Source of the DNA: Hirsutella rhossiliensis | Taxonomy: Eukaryota > Ascomycota > Sordariomycetes > Hypocreales > Ophiocordycipitaceae | Assembly: GCF_020360975.1 (NCBI RefSeq) | Contig: NW_025408674.1 | Coordinates: 496,001-560,000 of the forward strand | Length of the DNA: 64,000 nucleotides | Reading direction: 5' to 3' | Part shown: positions 8,604-18,882 of the stretch, piece by piece | How positions within the stretch are numbered: position 1 is the stretch's first letter | Layout: each line of letters starts with the position of its first letter | Program-made: the position numbers and the translations under genes | The notes under the pieces: model-generated | Databases searched by the model: none | What the model saw: the letters and a program-made list of their open reading frames with translations, nothing else | Told to the model about the DNA's origin: nothing

Positions 8604-11600
8604 TGTCACAGGTCCGGCTTTGGTGGGCGGTCAGCGGATTACCCCGCAGATTACCGCCGATTACCCGCTTGCCCTTGACATCACCTCTGCCGGGTTGATG
8701 TCATCTTCGGAGCGCCATAAAGCGCGAAAGCCGGGACCGACGACGAGAAAACCAGTTCGACTGGATAGCCTGCGTTTGTGCGATCAGAATGCACTTTGTC
8801 TAAGGTCCTACATCCTGTCGGTTGCGAGGTTGCGGTGATTTGAAGCATTTTCAGCCTTGACGCACTGGAGCTACAGCGACGCTTAGCGGATGCATACCCT
8901 GTCTACAGGCCCCCTGACGGCCTGGGGGCACTTTCGCCGCCAAGGTCCTCGGTCATTCTATCAGACGGGTGTTCAAAATCACTGCGCCATCGACTTTTCG
9001 CTACCACCGACGTTGAATTGCCCCGACGCACGTTTGTGTCCCTTTTCGCCTTGCCTGTCCTTTCGGATGGCCTTGAACAACTTATCCAAAGAGCTGGGTC
9101 CACCACGTTCTTCATCCATTTGCCTCGCCACGATATCTTCAGTTAAGCCGTCCGACTGGGCCCGCCTCCGAACCTCATCGACGATGATCTTGCGCGTGGA
9201 AGAGTAATTCTTCTCTGCAGATGGCCGCCATCGAGCACCCCAGTCTCGCTCAAGAGAATCCACAGAAGGTATTTCGCCCCAGCCCTGCCGCCAGAGACGC
9301 AGCAGCTCCTGTACAGATTTGACAGAACGGGGAGCTTGAAGCTCGGAGGTTCGCGCGGCCCAGGCGGCTCGCCATGCGCTCTTCCTGGGCCTGTCCCTGG
9401 CCGGCTTGCACCATTCCCTGCTGCTGCTCTAGAGAGCGGAGCGTATGTCGGACCCCGCTTGCGAAGGGCCTATCTCGGACCTGAGGACCGTCTCTCGTGG
9501 AGCGCGGCGCCTCTGTTGATGAGCTCCCGCGATCTCCGCATGTTGACCTGCAGCACCTTGGCCGGGGCTGAAGGTGACGGTGTAGGTCGCCTGCGCAAAC
9601 TCGTCCAACTTTGTGCATAGTTCGTAAGAAGCCCCAAAGGTCTAGATGTCTTCGCTCAGCTAACTGCTCGGCTGCGACCTGTTGAGTCAGTACTGTGCGC
9701 AGCTTCTCCGCAACCACCGGCATCGCTTTTGAATGACCGTGGTATGGCTGTCTTCGTGGTCCCGTGTGCATGTGTCTTGAACTTTGCTGGCGAACGCTTC
9801 AAACTCGGGGCAAGAGAAGACCGGATCCTGGAAGATAGGATGGTCGGGGTAGGACTCGCGAAGGAAGACAGCGTCCTGCAGGAGCACCTCTCGAAGCCAC
9901 CCAGGAGTTCCAAGAAGGCGCCGGCGGCCATGTTCTGCTCCACCCCGAGATCTGAGAAAGGGCTACTGTGGGCCTCTTTCCATTTGTCGAGTTGAGGCCA
10001 GACCTGCACGAGTAGCACCACAGGCGGCCTTACGGTGGCCCGGGCACGAAATAAGACCCCGACCATTCAGGGTCAAAGTCGGCCACGGCCCTCGCGAATT
10101 CGAAAGGCAGGAAGTCAGATAGCAGCCGGTCATTTGGTCTCCGTTATTCCAACGACCGGCTCGACGGATCTGTATAGTTCGGGTCAGCCCAGGCCAGGGG
10201 TTGGCGGCTTGCCTAGGGCAGATGACATGCCTGGCCTTCATCCACCCGGCCATGTCGGCGTTTTGCGTCGCGGCCACTCTAGGCGCATGGCTGACCTTGG
10301 AGACCTTGATGCCGGCCTTCTTGTAGAACCTGGACGTCCATTCTCGGGCAGTCTGGCCCGACAACGGAGCTGTATATTCGGTGAGTGAAAGGGTCGATGC
10401 ACCCTCTGAGTTATGGGATTCCGGTGAATGCCATCACGCTTACCTTGAGGCTCCTTCGCCGATCGGCGGAGCACTTTCGTTTCATACCAGTCTTCGCTTC
10501 TTTGGAAGACGGGAAACCTTTCCGCCTTTTCTACGTGCCAGCGCCAGAAAAGCCAGAACGCGAGGGCGCCGATGAGACAAGACCGCGGATCTCGATGCCG
10601 CAGAGCAGATCCATACCCATGCGGCCGTGCTGGTTGGTCTTCCCACAGTTCATCACGACAACCAGCGCCTTCGTGGTATACCCCTGGGCCTTGCAGCCCT
10701 CGTTGGGTAAGTCCAGGGGAAAGCAGTCTGCCAACTCCATCGGCAGGCGGTTGCCGGACCGCAGCAGCATGTGGTTCCCTATCGCACGGAGGATGAGCAA
10801 GTGGGCATAAAGATCAGGGACTGGAAGACTCTTGATTCTGCTATCTAAGGTGGGAAAGAGGCGAGATCTTTATAGACTGCCTGAATATGAGAATGGAAGG
10901 GAATGGTAGTGAATGGAAGCATCTGATCGGATCATCTGGAAGCCACTGATGCGTTGATGATGCCTCCTAGAAGTTTCTGTGGGGAAATGTGGAAACGGAC
11001 TGTGCGAATAGGGGGTCAGACTGTTGGAGGCTGATATCCTATGTGTGACATTCCCGAGCAGAAAGTCCACCTGCGTCCTCAGGGCGCAGGCGATCTCTTT
11101 CCTCTCGGACCATGCCACGTTGGTGTGGTCGGGTATCTGCGCCGGCGCATACACATCTCTCAGAGTTCCAACTCCCCTGTCCATGTATTCCTTCCTCTTC
11201 CGGCTCCAAGTCGTTGCAAGAATGCTGCGTTTGAGCGCCTTCAGTGCCACTCCCTGTGGCCGGGCCGCAGGATTGACTCCCCGGCTCTTCTGCTCGTCGT
11301 AAAGCTTCTGTATGGCCGAGACGTAGCCCCTCTCCAGATCTAACAGGTAGTGCTCAATGGCCGCCCTGACCCGGGGATCCTCTATCGCGTTCGACATGGT
11401 GCAGGCGGTCGCCGTCGCGACGGTGGCAATGGAGGAGGTGGAGGAGGGAGGTGGGAGGAGGGAGGTGGAGCGCAACGCGCGTGAGCGAGACCGAAATCGA
11501 AGGTCTCGCGCAGGGCCCCGCGGGCGTGGACCTTCGATTTTGCCGTCCGATGGCGGTAATCCGACTAAGAAAACGCCAGCCCCGCAGGGCCGGGCCTTCG

Positions 11601-11680
11601 AAAACGACATGGTTTTGCGTGGGGCGGGGCGGTAATCCGATTACCGGATGACCGGTCAGCCGGCCCCGGGACCTGTGACA
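8604..11680 (-). mobile_element. Crypton-like tyrosine-recombinase element with terminal inverted repeats
   Basis: The ends are TGTCACAGGTCC (8604-8615) and its exact complement GGACCTGTGACA (11669-11680). Subterminal GATTACC motifs occur at 8637, 8649 and 8659 on the left. On the right they occur inverted at 11555 and as the palindrome GGTAATCCGATTACC at 11631-11645. The 3.1-kb, GC-rich interior encodes one minus-strand protein relic with Ndc10-type recombinase and GCR1_C domains. No convincing target-site duplication is seen. About 370 bp at the left end (8608-8978) has no recognisable gene. Confidence 0.65.
8979..11397 (-). pseudogene. Ndc10/Crypton tyrosine recombinase with GCR1_C domain, frameshifted
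   Basis: The protein starts MSNAIEDPRVRAA at 11397. After a possible intron (~11030-10830) comes MLLRSGNRLPMELAD...MNCGKTNQHGR (10765-10640), typical of the fungal Ndc10-like recombinase core. At 10364-9963 are SHAPRVAATQNADMAGW (HxxR-like) and RRAGRWNNGDQMTGCYLT, which holds the RxGRW block and the candidate nucleophile tyrosine. The C-terminus (9270-8979: SLERDWGARWR, KIIVDEVRRRAQ) matches the GCR1_C DNA-binding domain. Frames break near 10640, 10240, 9960 and 9690. Such proteins cut and rejoin DNA through a covalent tyrosine link. Confidence 0.7.
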
Positions 11681-11723
11681 CCAACACCTACCCAGAGTAA
11701 AGAGTAAAGAGAAATATAACTAT

Positions 11724-13295
11724 CTACAGTTCGAGAGCCGATCTTCCCCTCAGCTTTTTCTGTTCTGACCCGAGCACCAACTTATGGAGCTGGTGAGGAA
11801 CGAACGCGAAATAAGTGGGGCGTGGCACGGGTACCTGGAGTCGACGATCTTCAATGGCTTGCTTGCGCTGCTCGTCGGCCTGTGCCTTGTCCGTCTGACG
11901 TCGCCGCGCCAGTTCCACCTTGGCTGGACTGAAAAAGACCGGCTGGCCACCACTTTCTTCTGGATTGAAAAGGCCCAAGGCCTTTCTGCGTTTCCTTTTG
12001 TGCAAGTTTGAGCGCTTCCTGTAGATCTCGATTTTCGTGTTGTACGAGCTCATATTGTGTCGCCAGTTTCTCTGATGCTCGGGAGAGCGCTGTGACTCGG
12101 AGTCCATCAGCCCTTCCTTGCGGAGACGGCGGGTAATGCGCCGAATAGCCCGAAGAGAGCCTGGAGTCTTCATCGCCCTTTCCTCAGATGCAGTTTGTGG
12201 GGGTGTCACATCACTGCTGTGGCTAATCTTGGACAATACTTTGCCGGGGTCGAGTGGATGGATTCCTGTGGCCCGCCAACCAGCCTCGATATTTTTGGCC
12301 GTAAATGCCTGGTTCCACGCATCACGAAAGAGTGGCCAAAAATTCCGTTTGGTAAGGCGAATTAACCCCCATCCAATGGACATCAGCTGGTCGGAACCTT
12401 GAGCATAATAGGTGGAGAGTGCGGAAAACAGGCCAACATCGAGTGGTTGAAGCCGATGAGTTGAGTGCGATGGCAACACAGCAATGAGAATTCGATTCCG
12501 ATCGGCATAGTCAATGAATTTCAGGTTAATGTGACTATTGTGACCGTCTAAAATTAAGAGACGGTAGGCACGACCAGCCTTTTGCTTCGTATGGCAGTCA
12601 AATATGCGCTGAAGCCAGTGTAAACCCAGTGCATCACAGCTCCAGCCGTTTTCCGTACTGGCGAAGAAGGCTACTTCGCTGGAATGGTCAAAATCCTCAA
12701 GCCAAGTATCTTGGAAGTCTTTTGACTCCCCTTTGTAAATGAGGGCCGGTGGCAGGTACGAATAATCTGCACATATGGCAGCGATCAGCGTGATGAACTC
12801 CCGGTTCCCGTCTTGGCTTGCCCCGACCAGTTTTCCGCGCCTGAGGGCTTCTCGGCGGACAACTCGCTTGGTGGAGCGATAGAGACCAATTTGGAATCCC
12901 TTCTCGTCAAAATTATAAACATTTGAGGGACTGATGTTGTACTTTTCGATCTTTTCGCGGAGCTAGTTGGATTCGGTCAGAAATGGCGACTTTACGGCAT
13001 TTGACCGAGTATTGTCGGCAGTATACCCTTGAAATGACGATAAAAGCAGTCTTACTAGAGGGATACCACGGTCGGTCAGCTTATTGACGTGCCCAATAAG
13101 AATCTCCTCCTGCGCGCTGGTGAGTTTCTGTCGCGAGTAAGAGTTCGCGTCGTGATTTGAGGCTGTTTTGCCTTTGAAGCGGCGCCACAGCGTGGATTTG
13201 TTGATATTGTATCTCCTCGCGGTCTCTGCATATTTAGGGCGATCTTGGGATTGCAGTTCTATAATTGCCTCTGCAATACGAGTGTTGTGGTCCAT
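11724..13295 (-). pseudogene. Fot1/pogo-type transposase with a single internal stop
   Basis: A single minus-strand frame of 524 codons starts MDHNTRIAEAIIEL (psq-type HTH) at 13295 and ends at a TAG (11726-11724). It is interrupted only by TAG at 12965-12963, where TGG (NWLREKIEKYN) is expected, so one G-to-A change would explain it. DDE_1 motifs are VYNFDEKGF, LILDGHNSH and HRLQPLDVGLF, giving the DDD triad of pogo/Fot1 transposases. The C-terminal tail is basic and helical. Possible 5' terminal sequence with GTGGGGTA lies near 13369-13376, but I see no matching 3' repeat. The 3' side abuts the Crypton-like element. Confidence 0.85.
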
Positions 13296-13477
13296 ATCGC
13301 GTCAATTTGAAGAAGACGCGTCAGGTGTTGAAAATTGTTGCATGACCTAGTGCGTTGCATGACGCAGTGGGGTACGTTAACTTGAGAATTGCGGCGATCT
13401 TCTGCTCGTCGGGAGGTGGGCTCTCCAAATCTTCGGTCAGATCCCCCACACCCCGCCTGGCAAGCAAATGCGGGTAT

Positions 13478-13683
13478 TGTGGGATTGTAGCAATCACTTG
13501 TACCCATCTAGATAGGTCACGTGCGCGATTACACATGCGCGTCACGTGTGCGGCTGAGGAATGGTGAGAACATATAGCTAGCTTCGTAGCTTCTTCTCCT
13601 TTCCCTCCCTTCTTCGAGATAGACACAACGAATACAACACACTGGTTAACCCCATTCTTTGCATGCAAAGAGACCTGCCAACA
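13478..13683 (+). repeat. 5' LTR of copia-2
   Basis: It begins TGTGGGATTGTAGC and ends GACCTGCCAACA (206 bp). It has a TATA-like ACATATAGC and the CT-rich block TTCTTCTCCTTTCCCTCCC, and shares its layout and both ends with the copia-1 LTRs. The 180 bp upstream (13296-13477), between Fot1 and this LTR, hold no gene I recognise. Confidence 0.65.
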
Positions 13684-13750
13684 CTGATCAGTGATTGCTT
13701 GGTCAATCACAGAACAGCTAGGACAGAAGAGATAAATCGCTAATCTTCAA

Positions 13751-13923
13751 GACCGGCTGCTTGGCATCGGTCGAGGAAGATTATTTATGCTAAGTGGCTA
13801 TCCCAGGCTGCCTGTCATCTGGGAGAACCTACCAAACTATCGATCGGCTGCTTAGCATCGACTGATAGTGCGACCATCATCGCCTAGAGATTCATATTGA
13901 TCGGCTGCCTGTCATCGGTCAAT
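13751..13923 (+). promoter_or_regulatory. Four leader stem-loops with a shared 12-nt loop (copia-2)
   Basis: Loops GCTGCTTGGCAT (13756-13767), GCTGCCTGTCAT (13807-13818), GCTGCTTAGCAT (13847-13858) and GCTGCCTGTCAT (13904-13915) fit GCTGCYTRKCAT or differ at one base. Each is closed by a different stem: GACCG/CGGTC, TCCCAG/CTGGGA, an 11-bp stem with one mismatch, and ATTGATCG/CGGTCAAT. Conserved loops with changing but paired stems indicate selected RNA structure, perhaps for packaging, dimerisation or translation of the element RNA. Confidence 0.75.
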
Positions 13924-13999
13924 TGCGTCGCTAGTATCCCATTAACTCGTATTACGACAGCAAGATACGAACCCCTATCGTCTCATTCACTTGATCACG

Positions 14000-15496
14000 A
14001 TGACCTCTACGAGCACGACTACGAACGAGAGCGCCCAGCTCAAACAATTAGATGAATGGATGCAAGGACTAGCAATCCAGAAATCTGCATATGATAAAGT
14101 TGATGTTGCTCTTTGGAGACAAAACATCAAACCCGATGAGAAAAATGAGATTGCTGCTACAACATACACAGCGAGGTTCATGTCCTATACCCAGACCTAT
14201 CGACTCCAAGGAGATGATCTTTTAGATGACTTCCAACGACACTTTGATGGCTGGACACAAGAAACATGGAGTGCTGTGGATGGGGACTACAAGAAAGCCC
14301 TTAGGTTGCTCCTAAGGAGACGTGGCATTTACACAGGACGAAAGAACGGCCCTTTTGCACCGCAATTCATCACATTGCAAACTGTGGAAGACCGTCTTGC
14401 TTGGCCTGTACAGGAGTACCTGGAGACCGAATTCGACCTTGGAACGGCTGCACATAGGTTACGAGAGGCAGGATCAGATGCCCTCACCTATCCTCGTGAG
14501 CCCCAATCGCCATCAGTCACAGCAACGACTACTAGGGACGTCATCAACGCGGAACCGTCAACAAGCCCGCCACCCAGACCGACTCCTACCCTGGCCCCAA
14601 ATGATGCCCCGATCCCAACTCCCCACACTACACATCCGACAACCTACCGCTTCCAGCATGCTAACCTCATTCAACCCATCACTACACCCCAACTTGAATC
14701 GCCATCTCAACCTATATCCCTTGAGGCATATATGAAACTTCCTCCAGATGATCTCCCGAACGTCACCCCAGATGGTGACACCCAACAGAAATTCATGAAG
14801 CTCTGGAACAAAGATGACAGCTACACAGGAGAGCCATACAACCTCCTAGACGATAAACTCCGGATCTTTTTGACTATCTGTTATAACAACCATGTGAAAC
14901 CGTCACAATTTCACGCCCTCCTTCCCCTGATCCTTGCTGGAAGAGCAAAGAGTTTCTACATCGATAACATCAAATGCACTATAACATTCAGGAAGGCATA
15001 TGATAGCTTCAAACAACACTTCGACACAGATGTGAATAAGGTCCACTACTTTGCTGAATGGACTACAATCACCTTCAATAAGCTCCGTGCCGAGAATGCT
15101 ACAAAATCCCATCATGAAGTTCTTCAATTGCTATTCGATAAGCTTCAACTGTGCCAACGCGCCCTTGGCAAAGAATATGCAGGAGACGTACCTCTTCGTT
15201 TGACACTAATGAACGCATGCCGCGGTGTACCTGAACTCGAAAATGCACTCTTCAAACCTGCAGATAAGACTGAGAATCTATTTGCAGATCTTCGATCTTC
15301 TGTTGAGAACTACCTTGCACGACGAACATCGCACCAATATCCCCAATACCCTGAAGGATCGTTTGATAACAATCAGTACTACCTCGACCGCCGATACAAC
15401 AACAATAGGAGAGGTAGATCCGGACCCTCAGGACAAGCCAATCGCGGCTTTGGGCAGAGCTACAACCGTGGAAGCTATAGACCCCAAGGTTATAGC
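14000..15496 (+). CDS. copia-2 gag-like protein, C-terminus cut by copia-3
   Basis: From the ATG at 14000 (MTSTSTTTNESAQLKQL) the frame is open for about 499 codons of element sequence. It has an N-terminal helical part, a proline/threonine-rich linker (residues ~175-240), and a gag core with LEAYMKLPPDDLPNV, WNKDDSYTGEPYNLL and FRKAYDSFKQHF. A glycine/arginine/asparagine-rich tail (NNNRRGRSG, GQANRGFGQ) probably leads to a zinc knuckle. The open frame goes on to 15658, but after 15496 it reads copia-3 LTR. This is one of the longest undamaged ORFs here. Confidence 0.75.
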
Positions 15497-16433
15497 TGTC
15501 ATAAGGAAATGAGAGATGCCATGCATATAACGGTTATAGAGAGTCTATTGGCCTTGACCACTGCCCAAGTCAAGGGGACGAAGGTCCCAGTTATATACAC
15601 AAGAACGGTGCCCATGTGGGTCGGGACACCTCCTCGACTGGGGCGGAATGTCGTTTGACACTCCCACTCGTCCCAGTCCGAGGGGCATTACTTCCGACCT
15701 CTTGGTTACACTCTAACTGTGGCTGGCTAGGACGCCTCCCCTGCGGACGCCAAGTGGTGAGGCCAGTTACGTACTCCTCCCACTCGTTTCAATCCACAGG
15801 GCCTATCCCTAGCCGTTTGCCTTGGTGTTCTGTAGACCCGGTCAGGACGCCTCCCCTATGGCCACCAAGTGGTGAGGCCCGTTACGTACTCCTCCCACTG
15901 GTTCCAAGTCCATAGGGCCTATCCCTGACCTAGTGCTGTTGCTTATAGGTGCTAGGACACCTCCCCCTATGGCCACCATGGAAAGGGGCTGTTAGGCACT
16001 CCTTCCACTGGATCCATGTCCATGGGGGCACCTTTCCTATCCCTGTTGCAACTTTCCCTGTATTCTTGGCAGTGATCCTATACCATGCTCCCACTCACGC
16101 GAGGCCCAGTGCACTTCTGAACACCTCAAACCTGTCCTTTGGCAGCGCTTTTGTGAGGCCGTCCGCAACTTGTTGGTCCGTTGTGTTGCACTGTTACACT
16201 GGCACATCAATATCTACAAGCCTCATCAACCTTTCTTTTGCAAGGCTTATTCACCATTCCCTCAGCCGAGGCATATTCGGCCGTATACTCAGCCAAGACT
16301 CATTTTGTCTTCCAGTCAACCTAGGCTAATGCAGGCAATTAACCTTCCTGCCTACGCTTTTCACAGCCACAACCCAACAGCTGGGTTATTCATTCACTTC
16401 CACTGTTCTTCTAGCTATATAAGATCATTTACA
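15497..16433 (-). repeat. 3' LTR of copia-3 with internal tandem repeats
   Basis: On the minus strand the LTR starts TGTAAATGATC (16433), directly after a purine tract AGAGAGGGAG (16443-16434), and ends at TGTCATAAGG on the plus strand (15497), about 937 bp. Inside, units of roughly 95-115 bp repeat from ~15622, 15727, 15842 and 15951. Shared blocks are GGACGCCTCCCCT, GGTGAGGCC, TACTCCTCCCACT and GGGCCTATCCCT. No gene lies in it. Confidence 0.65.
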
Positions 16434-16441
16434 CTCCCTCT

Positions 16442-17505
16442 CTAGATAGAAGAATCAAGAGCTTTATTCCACTCAAGATTAATGCTTGCTGCCCATCTCG
16501 TACTGCAATACGTTGGGACGTATTGAAGGTCGACCTCGCCACTGTGCTGCTTCTCTCGGACGAAATGGTGTTGGACATCGATGTGCTTCGTCCTTGCGTG
16601 GAACTGAGGATTTCTTGCCAGTGCAATTGCTCCCTGGTTGTCCCCATAAATGATTGTGGCTGCTGGCGCATGTCCCTCTTCTTCTGCCACCTGTAGCTCT
16701 GTTAGGAGCCTTCGTAGCCAGATGGCCTCTTTTGTCGCCTGGGTTTGTCCGATATATTCGGCTTTGCAGGACGAGAGGGCTGTTGAGGACTGCCGTTTTG
16801 ATGACCAGCTAATGGCACCACTCCCAAGGTTGAAAACATAGCCTGAAGTCGACCTCCGTGTCTCGCGGTCTCCAGCCCAGTCGGAGTCGGTGAACCCGGT
16901 TAGGGGCTCAATTTCCCCTTCGTACACTAGGCATAGATCGATTGTGGCCTTCAAATAACGCATGATCCGTTTTGCGGCTGCTCGGTGTGCCTCTGTTGGT
17001 TTGGCCAGGAACCTGCTGCAGTACGACACCGCGTAGGCTATGTCTGGTCTCGTCCCTAACATGGCATACATCAGACTTCCGATAGCTTTAGCGTACCATG
17101 TCTTGATTTCATCGGTTGGCTCGTAGTCCACTGGGGTTTCAATCTGGTCCGTTTTCATGGGCGTGTACTGGGGTTTAGCCTCGCACATCCCGAAGTCCTT
17201 AAGGACCTTTTCAATATACCCCTTTTGACTCAGCCGAATCGTCCGGTTCCTGCGGTCTCTGGAAACAGTCATGCCGAGATAGTGGCTGCAAGGGCCAAGG
17301 TCTGTCATTTGAAACCGATTGCTCAGAGCGTTCTTGAGCTTCTGGATTTCCTCCTTCGAAGGTCCAGCAATGAGGAGGTCGTCCACATAAACGGCGATGT
17401 AGGTGTGACCCTTAACAAAGATTCCCACATCTGAAGTCAGGGGGTACCGGTAGAAGCCAAGATCTTCCAAGAATGTGGTAAGTGTCTAGTACCAGATCCT
17501 GGGGG
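16442..17505 (-). pseudogene. copia-3 reverse transcriptase end and RNase H
   Basis: The minus-strand ORF 17470-16442 (342 codons) contains AVYVDDLLIAG (the RT catalytic YVDD), ETPVDYEPTDEIKTWYAKAIGSL, TDSDWAGDRETRRSTSGY and YGDNQGAIALARNPQFH, ending with the RTKHIDVQHHFVRE block of copia RNase H. Upstream sequence in the same frame shows SPRIWY followed by TAG (17488-17486) where CAG is expected. The rest of pol is cut off by the gypsy A1 LTR at 17506. It is the best preserved copia pol part here. Confidence 0.85.
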
Positions 17506-17668
17506 TGTGACGGTACAAGTGCACGAACAAGGTCGGGTGCGACTTGGGTAAGGTGATTGTCTACGAAGAGAGAAGGAGGTTCCTAAGGAAGACTCTGACT
17601 TTCGCTATTTACATGAATCAAAGTGAGACATTTCATAAAGTATGAAAGTCACATGATCGTTCCTCACA
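17506..17668 (-). repeat. 3' LTR of gypsy A1
   Basis: This 163-bp LTR matches the 5' LTR at 28332-28495 and both LTRs of A2. A purine-rich stretch (GGAGTAAGGGAGG on the minus strand) precedes it, as expected of a polypurine tract. Confidence 0.85.
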
Positions 17669-17687
17669 CATGGGCCTCCCTTACTCC

Positions 17688-18860
17688 ATCGCTTCTGATT
17701 CTTCCACGTCTTGCTGAGCCTGTAGGCGAGCATTTTGCACTTCTTGTTTCGTGGGTCTGGGTTTGTTTTTGCTGTGCTTCTCGAAGTCTCTGATGGCGAT
17801 GTGAGCGTTGACGACGTTCTGTAGTGGTTCCCATGTTGCCTGCTCAAGGTCGAAGCCTCTCCATAGTATATGGTACTGGAAGCCTTTCTGTTTTGTGCGT
17901 TTCGAGTCCAGTATTGCTTCAATCGCCCAGAGTTTCTCCCCTTTTGCATCTAGCGTTATTGGTGGGGGCGGTGTGTTGTATTGGCCGGGAGCGGGTCGTT
18001 TGGTGACGGTCGTAGGAGGTTGGCGTGGAATGAATTGTGAATTGAGTCTAATTCATGTGGCAACTTCAGTTGGTAGGAGTGAGGTTGAGCACGCGCTCGA
18101 TTCGAAAAGGGCCAATGAACTTATGATCTAGTTTGGGGATGGGTCTGGCCGAATCGATGTTGCGTGTGCTAAGTAGCACCATGTCTCCAACTCGGTACGC
18201 TGGCGCCGGTGATCTATTTGCGTTGGCGAACTGTTCTTGTGAGGCTTGAGCTGAGAGCAGGTTTGTCCGAAGTAGATCAGTGATTTCTTGCATCTTGGCG
18301 ACAAATTCGTTCCCCTCGTTGCAGCGTTCTGCCAGGTCTTTGGATGCCGCGAGTGGTATTGCGCGAGGGGGACCAAAGCTCATTCGGGGGTGGTAGCCTG
18401 TGTTCGCAAAAAATGGAGACATTCCCGTTGAATCGCTAACAACGTTACGGGCTGCGAATTCGGCCAATGGGAGCCACTCGTCCCAGTCGTCCTGAGCAAA
18501 GCTAACATACTGGCGAAGGTATTGTTCGAGAAATGAGTTAGCGTTTTCCGTCTGGCCGTCAGTTTCGGGGTGATATGCTGTGGAGAGGCTGATATTGATC
18601 TGTAGGCGGTGGCAAACCGCTTTCCAGAATTCCGAGACAAACAGTGGTCCTCTATCAGATACGATTGAATCCGGTAGTCCATGGAGTTTCCAGACATCTC
18701 GTACGAAGAGCGTTGCCAAGTCATGTGCTTTCATGTCGGTCTTGCAAGGCGTGAAATGTCTGTCCTTTGACAGCCTATCGACTACCACCATGATTGCGTT
18801 GAATCCACGAGCTGTGCGCTGAATTGGGCCAATGAAGTCAACGGACAAGTCCTCCATCTT
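17688..18860 (-). pseudogene. gypsy A1 integrase and chromodomain
   Basis: The ORF 18857-18066 holds the integrase core: MEDLSVDFIGPI, VSDRGPLFVSEFW and TAYHPETDGQTENANS with the catalytic glutamate. It is followed by the YRVGDMVLLSTRNID linker. After a frame change near 18066 the chromodomain lies in 17949-17690. A2 carries the same domain in one frame (KLWAIEEILDSKR, YHILWRGFD). The HHCC finger lies upstream at 19000-18900 ([11 protein letters not shown]). Confidence 0.85.
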
Positions 18861-18882
18861 TGCAAGGGAACTGGGAGCGGTT

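Larger units (their letters stand above)
13478..15496 (+). mobile_element. copia-2, 3'-truncated Ty1/copia element
   Basis: LTR, structured leader and gag follow in order. The element stops at 15496, where the 937-bp minus-strand LTR of copia-3 begins, so copia-3 or a recombination event removed its pol and 3' LTR. Confidence 0.7.

Noticed and set aside
9336..9620. Plus-strand ORFs within the Crypton-like element
   Set aside because: Long open frames on both strands are expected at this GC content. Only the minus strand carries recognisable domains.
9963..10800. Starship captain (DUF3435) recombinase
   Set aside because: The RRAGRWN...YLT block, Ndc10-like core and GCR1_C tail fit Crypton-type proteins. 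The element is only 3 kb with inverted ends and no cargo.
13321..13710. Minus-strand ORF over the copia-2 LTR
   Set aside because: It spans the LTR promoter and its boundary with the Fot1 flank. No domain is seen.
15497..15658. C-terminal extension of copia-2 gag
   Set aside because: The open frame continues by chance into the minus-strand LTR of copia-3.
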